From Microglena sp. YARC (Eukaryota; Chlorophyta; Chlorophyceae; Chlamydomonadales; Chlamydomonadaceae), in contig CM039464.1 of assembly GCA_022414725.1 (NCBI GenBank), forward strand, positions 3,164,021 through 3,228,020: DNA of 64,000 nt, written 5' to 3'. A program made the position numbers and the translations under genes. The notes beneath the pieces are model-generated. The model was not told where the DNA came from. It ran no database searches and saw nothing but the letters and a program-made list of their open reading frames with translations. Every line of letters starts with the position of its first letter. Positions within the stretch are counted from its first letter, which is position 1. Positions 43,526 through 55,319 of the stretch are shown here, one piece after another.

Positions 43526-44525
43526 NNNNNNNNNNNNNNNNNNNNNNNNNNNNNNNNNNNNNNNNNNNNNNNNNNNNNNNNNNNNNNNNNNNNNNNNNNN
43601 NNNNNNNNNNNNNNNNNNNNNNNNNNNNNNNNNNNNNNNNNNNNNNNNNNNNNNNNNNNNNNNNNNNNNNNNNNNNNNNNNNNNNNNNNNNNNNNNNNNN
43701 NNNNNNNNNNNNNNNNNNNNNNNNNNNNNNNNNNNNNNNNNNNNNNNNNNNNNNNNNNNNNNNNNNNNNNNNNNNNNNNNNNNNNNNNNNNNNNNNNNNN
43801 NNNNNNNNNNNNNNNNNNNNNNNNNNNNNNNNNNNNNNNNNNNNNNNNNNNNNNNNNNNNNNNNNNNNNNNNNNNNNNNNNNNNNNNNNNNNNNNNNNNN
43901 NNNNNNNNNNNNNNNNNNNNNNNNNNNNNNNNNNNNNNNNNNNNNNNNNNNNNNNNNNNNNNNNNNNNNNNNNNNNNNNNNNNNNNNNNNNNNNNNNNNN
44001 NNNNNNNNNNNNNNNNNNNNNNNNNNNNNNNNNNNNNNNNNNNNNNNNNNNNNNNNNNNNNNNNNNNNNNNNNNNNNNNNNNNNNNNNNNNNNNNNNNNN
44101 NNNNNNNNNNNNNNNNNNNNNNNNNNNNNNNNNNNNNNNNNNNNNNNNNNNNNNNNNNNNNNNNNNNNNNNNNNNNNNNNNNNNNNNNNNNNNNNNNNNN
44201 NNNNNNNNNNNNNNNNNNNNNNNNNNNNNNNNNNNNNNNNNNNNNNNNNNNNNNNNNNNNNNNNNNNNNNNNNNNNNNNNNNNNNNNNNNNNNNNNNNNN
44301 NNNNNNNNNNNNNNNNNNNNNNNNNNNNNNNNNNNNNNNNNNNNNNNNNNNNNNNNNNNNNNNNNNNNNNNNNNNNNNNNNNNNNNNNNNNNNNNNNNNN
44401 NNNNNNNNNNNNNNNNNNNNNNNNNNNNNNNNNNNNNNNNNNNNNNNNNNNNNNNNNNNNNNNNNNNNNNNNNNNNNNNNNNNNNNNNNNNNNNNNNNNN
44501 NNNNNNNNNNNNNNNNNNNNNNNNN
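43526..44525. other. Assembly gap of exactly 1000 N
   Basis: A round gap length is normally a placeholder. The satellite array on its left suggests the true gap is an unresolved continuation of it. Confidence 0.99.
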
Positions 44526-44920
44526 CACGAGAGAGATAAGCGGCCAGGGCGGGGTGGGGGTGGGGTGGAGGTAGTCCGCGTCCTGTGCATTAGGTAGCTA
44601 AGGTTAAGTCCAGGCAAGGATTCAAAGCTAGAGAGGCTGAGACTGCCCTGTGTAGTGAAGGAAACTGTGGGAGTGACAGGAGGAGCGCAGGGGAGGGAGC
44701 AGGGCCGGTGTAAAGCAGCTGTGGGTGGGGTGGGATGGGGGTGGGTTGGAGCGTGTCCGAGTCCTGTGCATTAGCCGTAGCGTTAAGGTCCCGAAGGCCG
44801 AGGATCAAAGCGAGGTCAGAGGCTGAGCATCGCTTGTTCGTGAAGGACACTGTGGGAGAAACAGGAGGGAAGGAGCGAGAGCAGGGGTAAAGAGGATGGG
44901 GCGTGCGGGGGGGGCGGGGA
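44526..44920. repeat. ~180-bp direct duplication
   Basis: GTCCTGTGCATTAG, GGATCAAAGC/GGATTCAAAGC, AGAGGCTGAG, GTGAAGGAAACTGTGGGAG and GGGGTAAAG-type blocks occur twice (44578-44720 and 44760-44900). Confidence 0.6.
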
Positions 44921-47819
44921 CAAGTGCAAGACAGCGCCAGGTAATGCCGTCACATAAGCTAGGTTGGCAGAAGACGTGGGTCCGGAAAGCAGTGCAGGTA
45001 GGCCATGCGATGATAGCGAAAAGCTTAACCGTTTTCCAGTGGTGAGAAAAAGCTTCCTCGAAATAACTTCCCAGCTGGCCCTCGCAGGGTATACCTAAGA
45101 AAAATGCGGCAAGGGAGTCGTGTATTGTGCTTCGGTAGGTGGGAGGTAGGATCAACAAGAACAAGCAATTACGTCGTACAGAGTGTGCTTTTGCTAGATT
45201 GTGCACTTGTTGCGCCTCTGATAGTGAACTGCGCGCGCCCAATCGAGCTCGTTCGCGGACCTCCTGGTTGGTTTGTCGCAAAGGAACAGGCTTCCAGAGC
45301 CACAGAGCAGATGAATGAAAAGCGAAAAGCGTCCTTCACAGCGCTGAGTGGGTTTTTTCAACGAAAGGCTGGCGAAGCGTGTTGAAGAGGAATCCTGATG
45401 GCGTAAGCCGTATTAAGAGGCAAGTCTGGTTGTATGCTCGAAAAGCGGATGAAATGGATGAATAATAATGAATAGCTTTGCTGTGGCGCGGGGGCTATTA
45501 TTTACTTCACAGGAGCAAACCGGCAGTGCCGGTCGGCCGAATACCGATACCGGAATTGCGAATTCAGTACTGCCAGCTTCTGATTTGGAGGGAAAGCTAC
45601 TTACTCCGGGTAGCCACTCCCGGGTGATCCGGCAATCGAATCTCCCGCTCGAACGCACCGTGGCTACCGTTCGAATTCGAGCCCACAGTTCAAGGGGCGG
45701 AAGCTGCGGCCTCTTATTCTCGGAAATCCTGCTTGCTGCGCGTGCACGAGATCGAAGAAACTAATTATTTTGCAGGAACCTTGCATCTTCGGCGCTCTTG
45801 CGAGGGCAAGCATTTCCCTCTGTCCCCTACAATAGCGCGACACGTGAGGTTGAGGGAGTACGCCTGCCGAGCGACGTTATAGGAATATCCGCAGCGCAGT
45901 TGTAGCGCAGTACGCAGTTGGACCTTCGAGGAAGCAGACAGAGCCAAACCGGACGGGAGGCAGATTTGAGACCCAGCAATCAGAATTGCCATCGCAACAA
46001 CGTGTGAGGAGGGATATTTGTGAAGTTTGAAGACGTCCGGCGTGGGCGTGAGCCGCGAAACCTTGCCTTTTGGCTTTCTTCCGACACCAACAAGAGCGTC
46101 AACGGTATCATGACTGTTTATTGTGTCAGGCAAAGGTGGGGCCTCGGCGTCTAGAGGATGGTTCTCAAGGTGCTGACTCGGGTGCTTCGCAAAGTTTGTC
46201 GATTTGATTGTCTCCTTGCTGAAAACTCATAGGACAGCGGTTAACCGAGCGACGTGAATCAATCAGCAAGGGTCAAGTCGCCATGAGCGCCTCTACCGTA
46301 CCCAAACAGCAAGGAACGAGCCTCACTACCGGAACTCGCGGGGGGGAAACCACGGGAGCAAAATCCTAACCTGGAGTTCGCGGAGGAAAACACGGGAGCA
46401 AAATGGCAGTTTTGGGTTTCACGGAACCGGCCTGGCCGCGGCCGTCAGATCCCTGAGGTACCTGGCGGCGCGTGGCAGCAGTTGGCAATTTCCTCCTGTC
46501 ACGAAACGGCGAGGAAAGGGTTCGGCGTAGGAATGGCCTGTACAGCCTGATAATGAGTGACGCTGACAATAGTGCAGCTCGACGCTGGCAGCTCGAGCCG
46601 GCAGAGCAGCGAATCAGGAACAAAAAACAAATTTTTTGGCCCTTTTGGGCCCCATCGCATCGCCCGTGGGCGCAATTAGGCGCTACAATGGAGCGACGAG
46701 CTGGGAATGGGATATGACATTAATATATATTCTTACAGATTTACTCAAATTGTGTTTTCAAATCGTTCACGGGTGCTCATGTACCAAGAAGTTATCAGAT
46801 ACCGGCAATTTCAAATGAAGTGAAGTGAAAAGGTATTTCTAACAAGCTCCTGCAAAGCGTATTTAGCTAGATAGATAGGCTAATCAATATATATAGCTTA
46901 TAACCAAAATAATAACTACCAATATAATTGGCTGCCAATCATGGCTATCCATAGCCATGCACAAGCAACGCATTTTTTCTAGAAGCAAGCACTAACACTA
47001 CTAAAATCGTAACTAAGCAACCTGCCGGTACTGGTTCTTTCCGAACCAGGAAGACCAGCATGTATGGGAGTCTGTTGCCACCCCTGTTTGTTGGCCACCC
47101 TGCCCAGCATAGCAGGCTGTGCACTGTCCTGTCTCAGTAATGTTTTGCTGAGTGTGGTAACATCTTTCTCTCTCCCCCTCCTGTTATTAAATGTAGATTA
47201 TATGTCATACCTAGAGTAGCTTTTGTGTTAACCCACGGATCCTGAGTCCCTTGTGGTCTCAGAGTTGGCAGTCTAGTAGGGGCGGGCGAGGCCGCAGTCA
47301 GACCGGCGCCTCGCCGAGAGCGCCCATATTAAACTCACCCTTGCAGTACTCTGCACGTATACAGCAGCCCCCCATACTAGTACCCTTCTTGCTTACCTTT
47401 CTATTGTTACATTTAGTAATCTCTTGTAAGAGTACAACCTTCGTGACAGACCGACTCCCTGCAGTCACTGTGACGCGAATACACAGGTTAGGAGTTATAC
47501 ACGCACATTCGTGAGGGGATCTAGCACGCTCAAGTGCTCAATGCAGTTCTGATCCGGTGAGAGCTACACCTTACTTTCGCACGTCCCTAGATTGTATTCC
47601 AGAAACCTGGGGGAAGAGTCGGGAATAACACCTTGATCATGAGCTGGCTGCTCGCCAATCAATAGGAAACACCAGTGTTAGCAACGAATATATCAGCTTT
47701 GGGTAGACGTGTAGTCGCTTTCTTTCTCTAACCACCAATATACTTGATTCCCTTGTAGCATCCGCCCTTACATAAGCGGATCAGATTTCGTTATATTTGC
47801 ACAAAATAGAATGGGCTTC
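44921..47819. other. Low-repeat region with no confident gene
   Basis: Several open frames of 60-122 aa exist on both strands (for example 45765-46133 minus, 45468-45764 plus). None is recognised or dominates the others. ACGGGAGCAAAAT repeats at 46347 and 46392. 46939-46957 is a palindrome around ATGGCTATCCATAGCCAT. Long introns or a diverged element could hide coding sequence here. Confidence 0.4.
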
Positions 47820-48478
47820 CCATTGGCTGAACACACGAAAAGAATAGGATGTTGGGATGGAGACACATCCCGCGGGTCAATGGAGTACACTGTCAACTGT
47901 GTGGTCAAAAACTGAGGATAGAAATGCATATGTTTGAGTGCCTTTTTAGTAATGATTATTCGCCTCCGTACCAGAGCTGTTTACAGATATTTATAAGCAT
48001 GTCCGATGACCATGAGGGATACCAGACTTAGCTTGTATGGAATGTGGAATTCTGGGATTCCACAATTCAGAAACCTTTATGATGGAATGGCACTAAACGA
48101 AGTATTTTTGGAGCAACCTAGCCGACTATCGTCCTACTTGTAGAAGAGCAAGACAGTAAGACCCTGGACTGCTTTATTAGGCCATGCCCGGTAATGTACT
48201 ACCTCTTTTTTAATTGAGACTTTCTCATTTGTTAGCTTCAGACCCTCGCCAGCTCTTAGGGTTGGAGGATCTCTGTCTGCTCTAGGTGGTTTAGAATAAA
48301 ACCTCACGCGCCCAAAACGTGTTGGGGAGTTTGTTTTGTTTGTCCTCCCGACACATCCCTGATGTACTGGGGCCTTTTTGCTTGTGGATGCTTATTTGTT
48401 TTGTTTAAAGCACAGAGTCTCGTACACCCTCTGTGGTGTCAAGTAGACTTGAACATGAAATTAATGTAATACCATTTG
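47820..48478 (+). mobile_element. LINE remnant: possible zinc-knuckle C terminus plus 3' end, copy 3
   Basis: 47849-48031 encodes VNGVHCQLCGQKL then EMHMFEC, a C-x2-C-x8-H-x3-C pattern that resembles the zf-RVT knuckle at the end of LINE reverse transcriptases. From 48162 the sequence matches LINE-like copy 2: CCCTGGACTGCT, TCTCATTTGTTAGCTTC, CCAAAACGTG, TTTGTTTGTCCTC and CACAGAGTCTCGTACACCCT. It ends ATGAAATTAATGTAATACC in place of a long tail. Stops interrupt the stretch between knuckle and 3' region. Confidence 0.45.
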
Positions 48479-50050
48479 GGTGACAGGATAGAAGCCTAAG
48501 CTCGAGGTGACATTCAGTCGCGCCGTTTCTCCCGCTGTGCTTCTATATAATGAGCGTAATGGAGCAACCTGCATCCTCACAAGCCCCCCTCCCTTCGCAG
48601 TGCCTAGCTGCACCCACTCGTCTGCCACAGACACTCATCCCGCTTCTCCAATACCAGTCTCATGCCTGACTGGGTATGGAGTGCCCATTCGTAAGCTACC
48701 ACTTCAATGCTGCCTTCTACTGCGTACTGCCCCAAGCACCTTGCCATTTTCGATCGCGTTAGCCACCCCTCTTGGGACCTAGGGTCCCGGGCTGAAGCCA
48801 AGTCCCCCGTGTCTTGTCTGGTCATACGCTGTCTTGTCTGCTGCTGTCTGTCCGCCTCTGTCCGCCTCTCCATCCATCTGAACCAGGCGTTTGAACGATC
48901 CGACCACTCGCAAACTCTACCAAACAAATTTTGGCTTCATAGTTTTGGAGGTGCCATCCTGACAGAGGTTACCAGCATCGAGCGGTCAAGACCTTCGCAA
49001 AAGTTGTTTCAATGTGTTTGTAGCTATATTCGGCTACGGACTAGCTACTTTCTCTGCACTACTTTCGACAACTCCCCTGCCTGCAAAGGTTTTAATACTG
49101 TGGCAAGGACACGCTCTTAACGAACTTGTCTCCAATATACAATCTCTTGCCTATGCCTTTTCGTAAGGCTCATCGTCATCACCAAATCTCAAATATCCAA
49201 CTTCTTCTCCAATACCCTTCCTGGCAACGACCATAAGCTCCCATAAGCTCACCTCGTCTTCGGACATCTTCGATAGTGGATTGTTGCCCAACAAATCACC
49301 TGATTGAGGGGGGGGAATTGATGGCTCGTCAATTCGTCAGTGAAGACATCTGATTTCAAGCTGGGATCGTCATCATTTCTCGCTAGGTCAGATACTGAAG
49401 CGCCCACCTGGTAAGCACAAGATTTTACACGTTCTGAACAGCGGATTATGTCAGCTTCAACACATAGTTGCCATTAAGCTTTGGGCTGAATAAGCCAGTC
49501 AGGGGAGCTGCTTGAAACTTGCTGCATTTAGCTGAAAAGACAAAAGATTGCGAAGGGAAAGCGTGGTGAACTGGGGTTGACGATCTGGGAATGATCCTGA
49601 TAACCGATCTGATGACCGATGTCGAAGATCGGAGAGTCTGGTTTGAAATCCAACAGGTGTACCGTTGTACGATCCGAATGCATCGACCAGTGCTGTCCAA
49701 ACCGTCGCGCGCGCAGCAAACAGACCTGAGCTGGTCGCTGAGGTTGAGGAGTTCGTCGATACTGGTTGCGCAGCTCCTTGCTTCCCAGTACACTCCACTC
49801 GCTTATTTGCTGTTTCTAAGTCTATTTCTTCCCATTCGTTGCTATTGTCCTGGCGACTTCTCTCTCTCGCCCCCTCCCCTGCCCTCTCTCGATTTAGTTG
49901 CACATGGCTAGGAGCTTGTTCTGACCAAGCGGAATAAATGCGCGGGCGTAATTCGGGCGCTCGTCTGCTCTTGCGGTTCCACGAGTTGTCTAGGGCTTCT
50001 AATTCTAGGTGCCCTGCCAAATGCCACTAAGTATGGGCACTTGCATGGAG
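48479..50050. other. No confident gene; longest open frame 49499-50020 (minus)
   Basis: 49499-50020 is open on the minus strand for 173 aa (MAGHLELEALDNSWN). It has an acidic/basic mixed middle (NEWEEIDLETANKRVE) and a Ser/Thr-rich linker, and is not recognised. 48707-49120 (plus, 137 aa) and 48604-48927 (minus) overlap each other and are equally unsupported. Confidence 0.3.
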
Positions 50051-52250
50051 AGCTTGGGAGTGAGAGCTCTAAGTATTGTTTTTTCCCCCCGACTATGAGC
50101 AGCAGCTTCTTCAACTTACCCCCCATCCCACCCATCGCCCACCCACCCACCCACATGCCCCACCCACCATCCCCCCCCTGCCATCTAAGTGTGATTGTCT
50201 GCGTGGCTTGCGGCCATGAGTGCTCCACCAAGCTACAGGGTGACGCGCTGGTTGCAATGGGCAAGCCCACCTAACGCACCCATATTATCCACCCACTAAT
50301 CCTCCCACCCCCCCCCCCCCTGCCATCTAGGTGTGTTTGTGGTATGCAGGTCCTGACTGCTTCATTCAAACTACAGGTGATAGCGCTTTCGATTATTGCA
50401 ATGGGCACGGAGATGGGCTTCCCTCTCCCTCCCTCCCCTCCCCCCCCCCCCCCCCCCCCGTTTCCCCACCCCCCCCACCGCGGAAGTACCCCACCCCACC
50501 TCCCACCCATCTCGCCCACACCCATCCCACCCACACCCCACCCACCCACCCTCCCAGCATGCCAACACACGCACGCACGCACAGCACCACCCACCCACCC
50601 ACCCACCCAGCCCCTCACCCCCCACCCCCACAAACCCACCCACCCCTGCCATCTAGGATGTGATTGTCTGCGTGCTCTGCAGGACTGACTGCCTCCACCA
50701 GTTAGAGGGTGACGCGCTGATTGCAATGGCAAGCCCAACCTATCGCACCCATTATCCACCCATAATCCCCCCTCCCCCCTTATTCGGGCGTGTTGTCTAG
50801 TGGATAGGTATTTCCTGCCATCTAGGTGTATGATTGTGGTATGCAGGTCCCTGATGCTGTCATTCAAACTACAGGTGACGCGCTTATTGCAATGGCCAAG
50901 GAGATGGGCTTTCCTCTTCCGGCCTCCCCCCCCCCCTACCCCCCCGTACCCCCCCCCCCCCTCCCCCCCCCCCCCCCCCCTACCCCCCCCCCCCCCCCCC
51001 ACCCATCCCTCCACACCCATCCCTCCCACACCATCCACCCACATGTACCCACCCACAGCCACCCTTCGCCCATCCCACGGCCGCAATTTATGTCTGATGG
51101 GGTCTTTGATTGTTACTATGTGGCACGTGGCACGCACCGACCACCCACCCACCCACCACCCACCACCCAGCATGCCCCACCCCCACCCCCACAAACCGCC
51201 AAGTCACCCACCCCCTGCATCTAGGTGATTTGTCTGCGTGGCTCTCAGGGACTGACTGCTCCACCAATTAGAGGTGACGCGCTGGAGGCAAGGACAAGCC
51301 CAAACCTATCGCACCCATTTATCACACCCACTAATCCCTCCCCCCCCCCCCCTGACCATCTACGGTGTGATTGTGGTATGCATCCTAACTCCTTATTCAT
51401 CAAACTACAGTATATGAACGCGCTTATTGCAATGGGCAATGGAGATGGGCTTCCCTCTCCCATCCCCTACCCCCCCCCCTCCCCCCCCCCCCCCCCCCCC
51501 CCATCCCTCCACGCCCATCCCACCCCACCCACCCACCCCCCACCCTCGCCACCACCCACGCACGCACGCACAGCACCCACCCACCCACCCACCAGCCCCC
51601 ACTCCCCACCCCCACAAACCCACCCGACCCCTGCCATCTAGTGGATTGTCTGCGTGGTCTGCAGGGACTGACTGCTCCACCAAGTTACAGGGGTGACGGT
51701 GCGCTATTGGCAATGGGCAAGCAGATTGGCTCCCCTCTCCGTACCCTACCCACCCACCACACCCACCATACCCCTGCTTCTAGGTGTGATTTTGTGTGTG
51801 GCCTGACTGCTCCACAAAGCTTTAAGGGGGGACGCAGGCTTGCAATGGGGCAAGCCCACCTAACCCACCCATTTATCCACCACTACTCAGCAGTCACCTA
51901 CCCCCCACACCCACACCCACACCACTCACCACCCACCCACCCACCACCCACCACCCAAACCTTTCCATCTAGGTGCCATTGTCTGCGTGGCTATGCAGGG
52001 CCTGACTGTTCCACAAAGCTTGAGGGAGAGACGTAGCTTGCAATGGGCAAGCCCACCTCACCCACCCATTTATCCGCCCACTATCCAGCAGTCACCCACC
52101 CACCCACCCACCCCCCCCACCCCCACACACTCACACACCCAAGTGGAGTAATGTGAACACCCACCCCCCCGGGCACCCAGGTGTGATTGTCTGCGTGGAT
52201 CTGCAGGGCGTGACTGCTCCACCAAGCTACAGGTGATGCTCTGATGCAAT
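50051..52250 (+). repeat. Array of ten partial EGF-like exons separated by C-rich tracts
   Basis: Each unit has a C-rich tract, CTGCCATCTAG (acceptor-like), about 50 nt of exon-like sequence, CTACAG|GTGACGCG (donor-like) and TTGCAATGGGCAAG. The exon-like parts start near 50189, 50331, 50657, 50826, 51225, 51365, 51641, 51783, 51973 and 52181. The two cleanest encode CHCLRGYAGPDCSTKLE (51973) and CDCLRGSAGRDCSTKLQ (52181), matching the C-x-C-x2-G-x2-G-x-x-C end of EGF-like domains. Others carry frameshifts or a stop. A second subtype lacks 5-6 nt (CLWYAGPDC). The exon is 52 nt, in phase 2 and out phase 0, so adjacent copies cannot be spliced together in frame. At most one would belong in a given transcript. 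Confidence 0.65.
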
Positions 52251-54596
52251 GGGCAAGAAGCTTGGCTATAGTCTGGGGAGCTGGGCAGAAGTGCCTTGAC
52301 CCAGCCTTGCATCAATGGGTGCAATGGCGTTGACAGGGGCTCGTGTATGAAGGGCATATGTCTGTGTAAACCCGCGTGAGATTGCAGTGGGTCAAAGGTT
52401 TCATTGTGCCAATTTTATTTTATTTTTATTTATAATACATCATTTTGGCGTCATTATTTAATTTTAATTTTTCTTCTGATTTTGTTTTGAATTATTTTTT
52501 GCTATAGTGTGATACATCTAGAAACGCTGACCCAGGCTTGTGTTGATGGGTGCAATGGAGGGACGGGGCTCGTGTATGAAAGGGCATATGTCTGTTAACC
52601 GTAAGATGCTGGGTCAATGGTTTCATTTTGTTTTAAATTTATTTTTGGCTAAAGGTGAGAGATCTTATAGAAGCTGACCCAGCCTTGCATCAATGGGTGC
52701 AATGACGTGGGCTGGGGCTCGTGTATGAAGGGCATATGTCTATGTACACCTGGTGCGATGCTGGGTCAATGTTTTCATTTTGGTGTCATTATTGTATATT
52801 AATACATTTGTATTCTAAATTCATTTTGGTGTCATTATTGCATTTTAATACATTTGTATTATGAATTCATTTTGGTGTCATTATTGCATTTTAATACATT
52901 TGTATTATGAATTCATTTTGGTTTCATTATTGCATTTTAATATATTTGTATTATAAATTCATTTAGGAGTCATTATTGCGTTTTAATACGTTTGCATTAT
53001 AAATTCATTTTGGTGTCATTATTACATTTTAATACATTTGTATTATGAGTTCATTTTGGTGTTATTATTGCGTTTTAATACATTTGTATTATAAATCTAT
53101 TTTGGTGTCATTATTGCATTTTAATACATTTGTATTACAAATTGATTTTGGTGTCATTATTACTTTTAAATACTTTTGCATTATAAATTGATTTTTGGTG
53201 TCATTATTACTTTCAAATACTTTTGCATTATAAATTGATGTTTGGTGTCATTATTGCATTTTAATACATTTGTATTATAAATTTATATTGGTGTCATTAT
53301 TACATTTTGATACATTTGTATTATAAATTGATTTTGGTGTCATTATTACTTTTAAATACTTTTGCATTATAAATTGATTTTTGGTGTCATTATTACTTTC
53401 AAATACTTTTGCATTATAAATTGATGTTTGGTGTCATTATTGCATTTTAATACATTTGTATTATAAATTTATATTGGTGTCATTATTACATTTTGATACA
53501 TTTGTATTATACAATGACTTTGGTGTCATTATTACTTTTAAATACTTTTGCATTATAAATTGATGTTTGGTGTCATTATTGCATTTTGTCTGTGTAAACC
53601 CGGTGAGATGCTGGGTCAATGTTTTCATTTTTTGTTTTAACTATTTTTGGCTATAGTCTGAGGGAGCTAGAGAAGTTGACCCAGCCGTGGGTTACTGGGT
53701 GCAATGGCGTGGACAGGGGCTCGTGTATGAAGGGCATATGTCTGTGTAATCCCGGAGAGATGCTGGGTCAATGTTTTCATCATGGTGTCATTATTTCATT
53801 TGTTTGATTTTGATCATTGTTTGGTTTTGTTTAAAATATTGTTTTGGCTATAGCGTGAGAGATCTATAGAAGCTGACCCAGCCTTGCATCAATGGGTGCA
53901 ATGGCGTGGGCAGGGACTCGTGTATTAAGGGCATATGTCTGTGTACACCTTGTGAGATGCTGGGTCAATGTTTTCATTTTGGTGTCATTATTTCATTTTT
54001 TTATTTTGGCGCAGTTTGGTGTCATTATTTCATTCAAAGGGCATTTGTAACGTGGTGAGGGCAGGGGCTCATGCATGAAGGGCATATAAGACCGCTAACC
54101 TGGTCAGATGCTGGGCCAATGTTTTATTTCCATTTTTCATTTTTCTAGTATACAGTCATTTTGGTGTCATTATTTCATATTAATACATATGTATTGTTAA
54201 TTGATTTTGGTGTCATTATTTCAAACCAAGGGCATTTGTAAACATGGTGAGAGCAGGAGCTCATGCATGACGGGCATGTAAGTCCGCTAACCTGGTCAGA
54301 TGCTGGGTCAATGTTTTAAATTTCATTTCATTTTAATAAATTATTTCTTTTTGAATATAATACATATTATTAAAAAAACATTATGGTGCTACTATTTCGT
54401 TTGCATAAATATTCATTATAAATGCATTTTGAGTGCAACAGGGAGAGCAGGGGCTCATGCATTGAGAGCATAGAGGTCTGCTAACTTTGTCAAATTCTGG
54501 GTCAATGTTTTTAATTTGGAGCCATCATTAAAGTTAATTTCATTGTTATGAATTTTGTCATAGTTTTGAACAAGCCGGTTTTGAATTGTATTCTCG
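52251..54596. repeat. Nested minisatellites: ~47-bp AT-rich units within a larger GACCCAGCC repeat
   Basis: A larger unit (GACCCAGCCTTGCATCAATG, GGGGCTCGTGTATGAAGGGC, GATGCTGGGTCAATG) occurs at about 52295, 52527, 52676, 53678 and 53875, with diverged forms at 54050-54320. Between 52780 and 53590 it is interrupted by about 18 units of ATTTTGGTGTCATTATT plus CATTTTAATACATTTGTATT. No gene. Confidence 0.8.
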
Positions 54597-55310
54597 GTGG
54601 CAGCTGGAAAAAGCCTCTGCCATCATAGTTCAAACTCAATGACTCAAATTCCGCTTGTAGGATTCTACGGTGCTGACCAGGGTACTTCAAATGGCCAAAT
54701 TGGTCAGCGCTTTAGCACACTTGAAAACAACAAAACTGCGCTTTGTAGTGCAAAAAGCGCAAAAATTGCTTGCAGCGCCCACAAGGGGTTGCAAAAAACT
54801 GCGCTTAAAGCGCAGAGGGGGTCAAAAAGTCAGCGCTCAAAAGCGCAAAAAGCGCGCGCTTTGAATTACCCTGGTGCTGACTGCTCTTTATCGCTGAGTG
54901 CCAAGGGGCAAGCGGGCAAGTGCTAGCTTGCACGGAGTACAAGGTCATGTCATCAACATACCAACCCAAACTACCGTGCAGGTTTCTACGGTGCTGACTG
55001 CTGTTTATTGCTAAATGCCAAGGGGCAAGCGGGCAAGTGCTAGCTGGCACGGCGTACATGGTCATGTCATCAACCTACCAACCCAAATAACCTTGCAGGT
55101 TTCTACGGTGCTGACTGCTCTTTATCGCTGAATGCCAAGGGGCAAGCAGGCAAGTGCTAGCTGGCACGGTGTACACGGTCATGTCATCAACCTACCAACC
55201 CAAATTCCGCGTGTAGGCTTCTACGGTGCTGACTGCTCTTTATCACTGAATGCTGAGGGGCAACCGCAAGTGCTAGCTGGCACGGAGTACAAGACTAGAA
55301 AGCGGGGGCC
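54597..55310. repeat. 117-118-bp tandem repeat, four to five units, one containing a MITE
   Basis: TTCTACGGTGCTGAC starts at 54663, 54984, 55101 and 55219. Intact spacings are 117 and 118 bp; the first spacing is 321 bp because of the 204-bp insertion at 54678-54881. Each unit contains GCAAGTGCTAGCTGGCACGG and GGTCATGTCATCAACCTACC. Confidence 0.9.
54678..54873 (+). mobile_element. hAT-type MITE, 196 bp, perfect 8-bp target duplication
   Basis: Terminal inverted repeats CAGGGTACTTCAAA and TTTGAATTACCCTG (13/14). The 8-bp duplication GTGCTGAC is at 54670-54677 and 54874-54881. The interior is rich in GCGC palindromes (GGTCAGCGCTTTAGC, AAAGCGCGCGC). The surrounding tandem units show the same site with a single GTGCTGAC, and the spacing excess (204 bp) equals 196 + 8. 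An 8-bp duplication with CAGGG ends is typical of the hAT superfamily. No transposase is encoded. Confidence 0.95.
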
Positions 55311-55319
55311 TCATATCTA

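Noticed and set aside
43413..44617. Long open frames of 340-394 aa across 43.4-44.6 kb
   Set aside because: They read through the 1000-N gap and are artefacts of unknown bases.
50271..51194. 307-aa Gly/Trp-rich minus-strand open frame
   Set aside because: It is the complement of C-rich spacers between EGF-like pieces; G-rich DNA yields long Gly-rich frames by chance.
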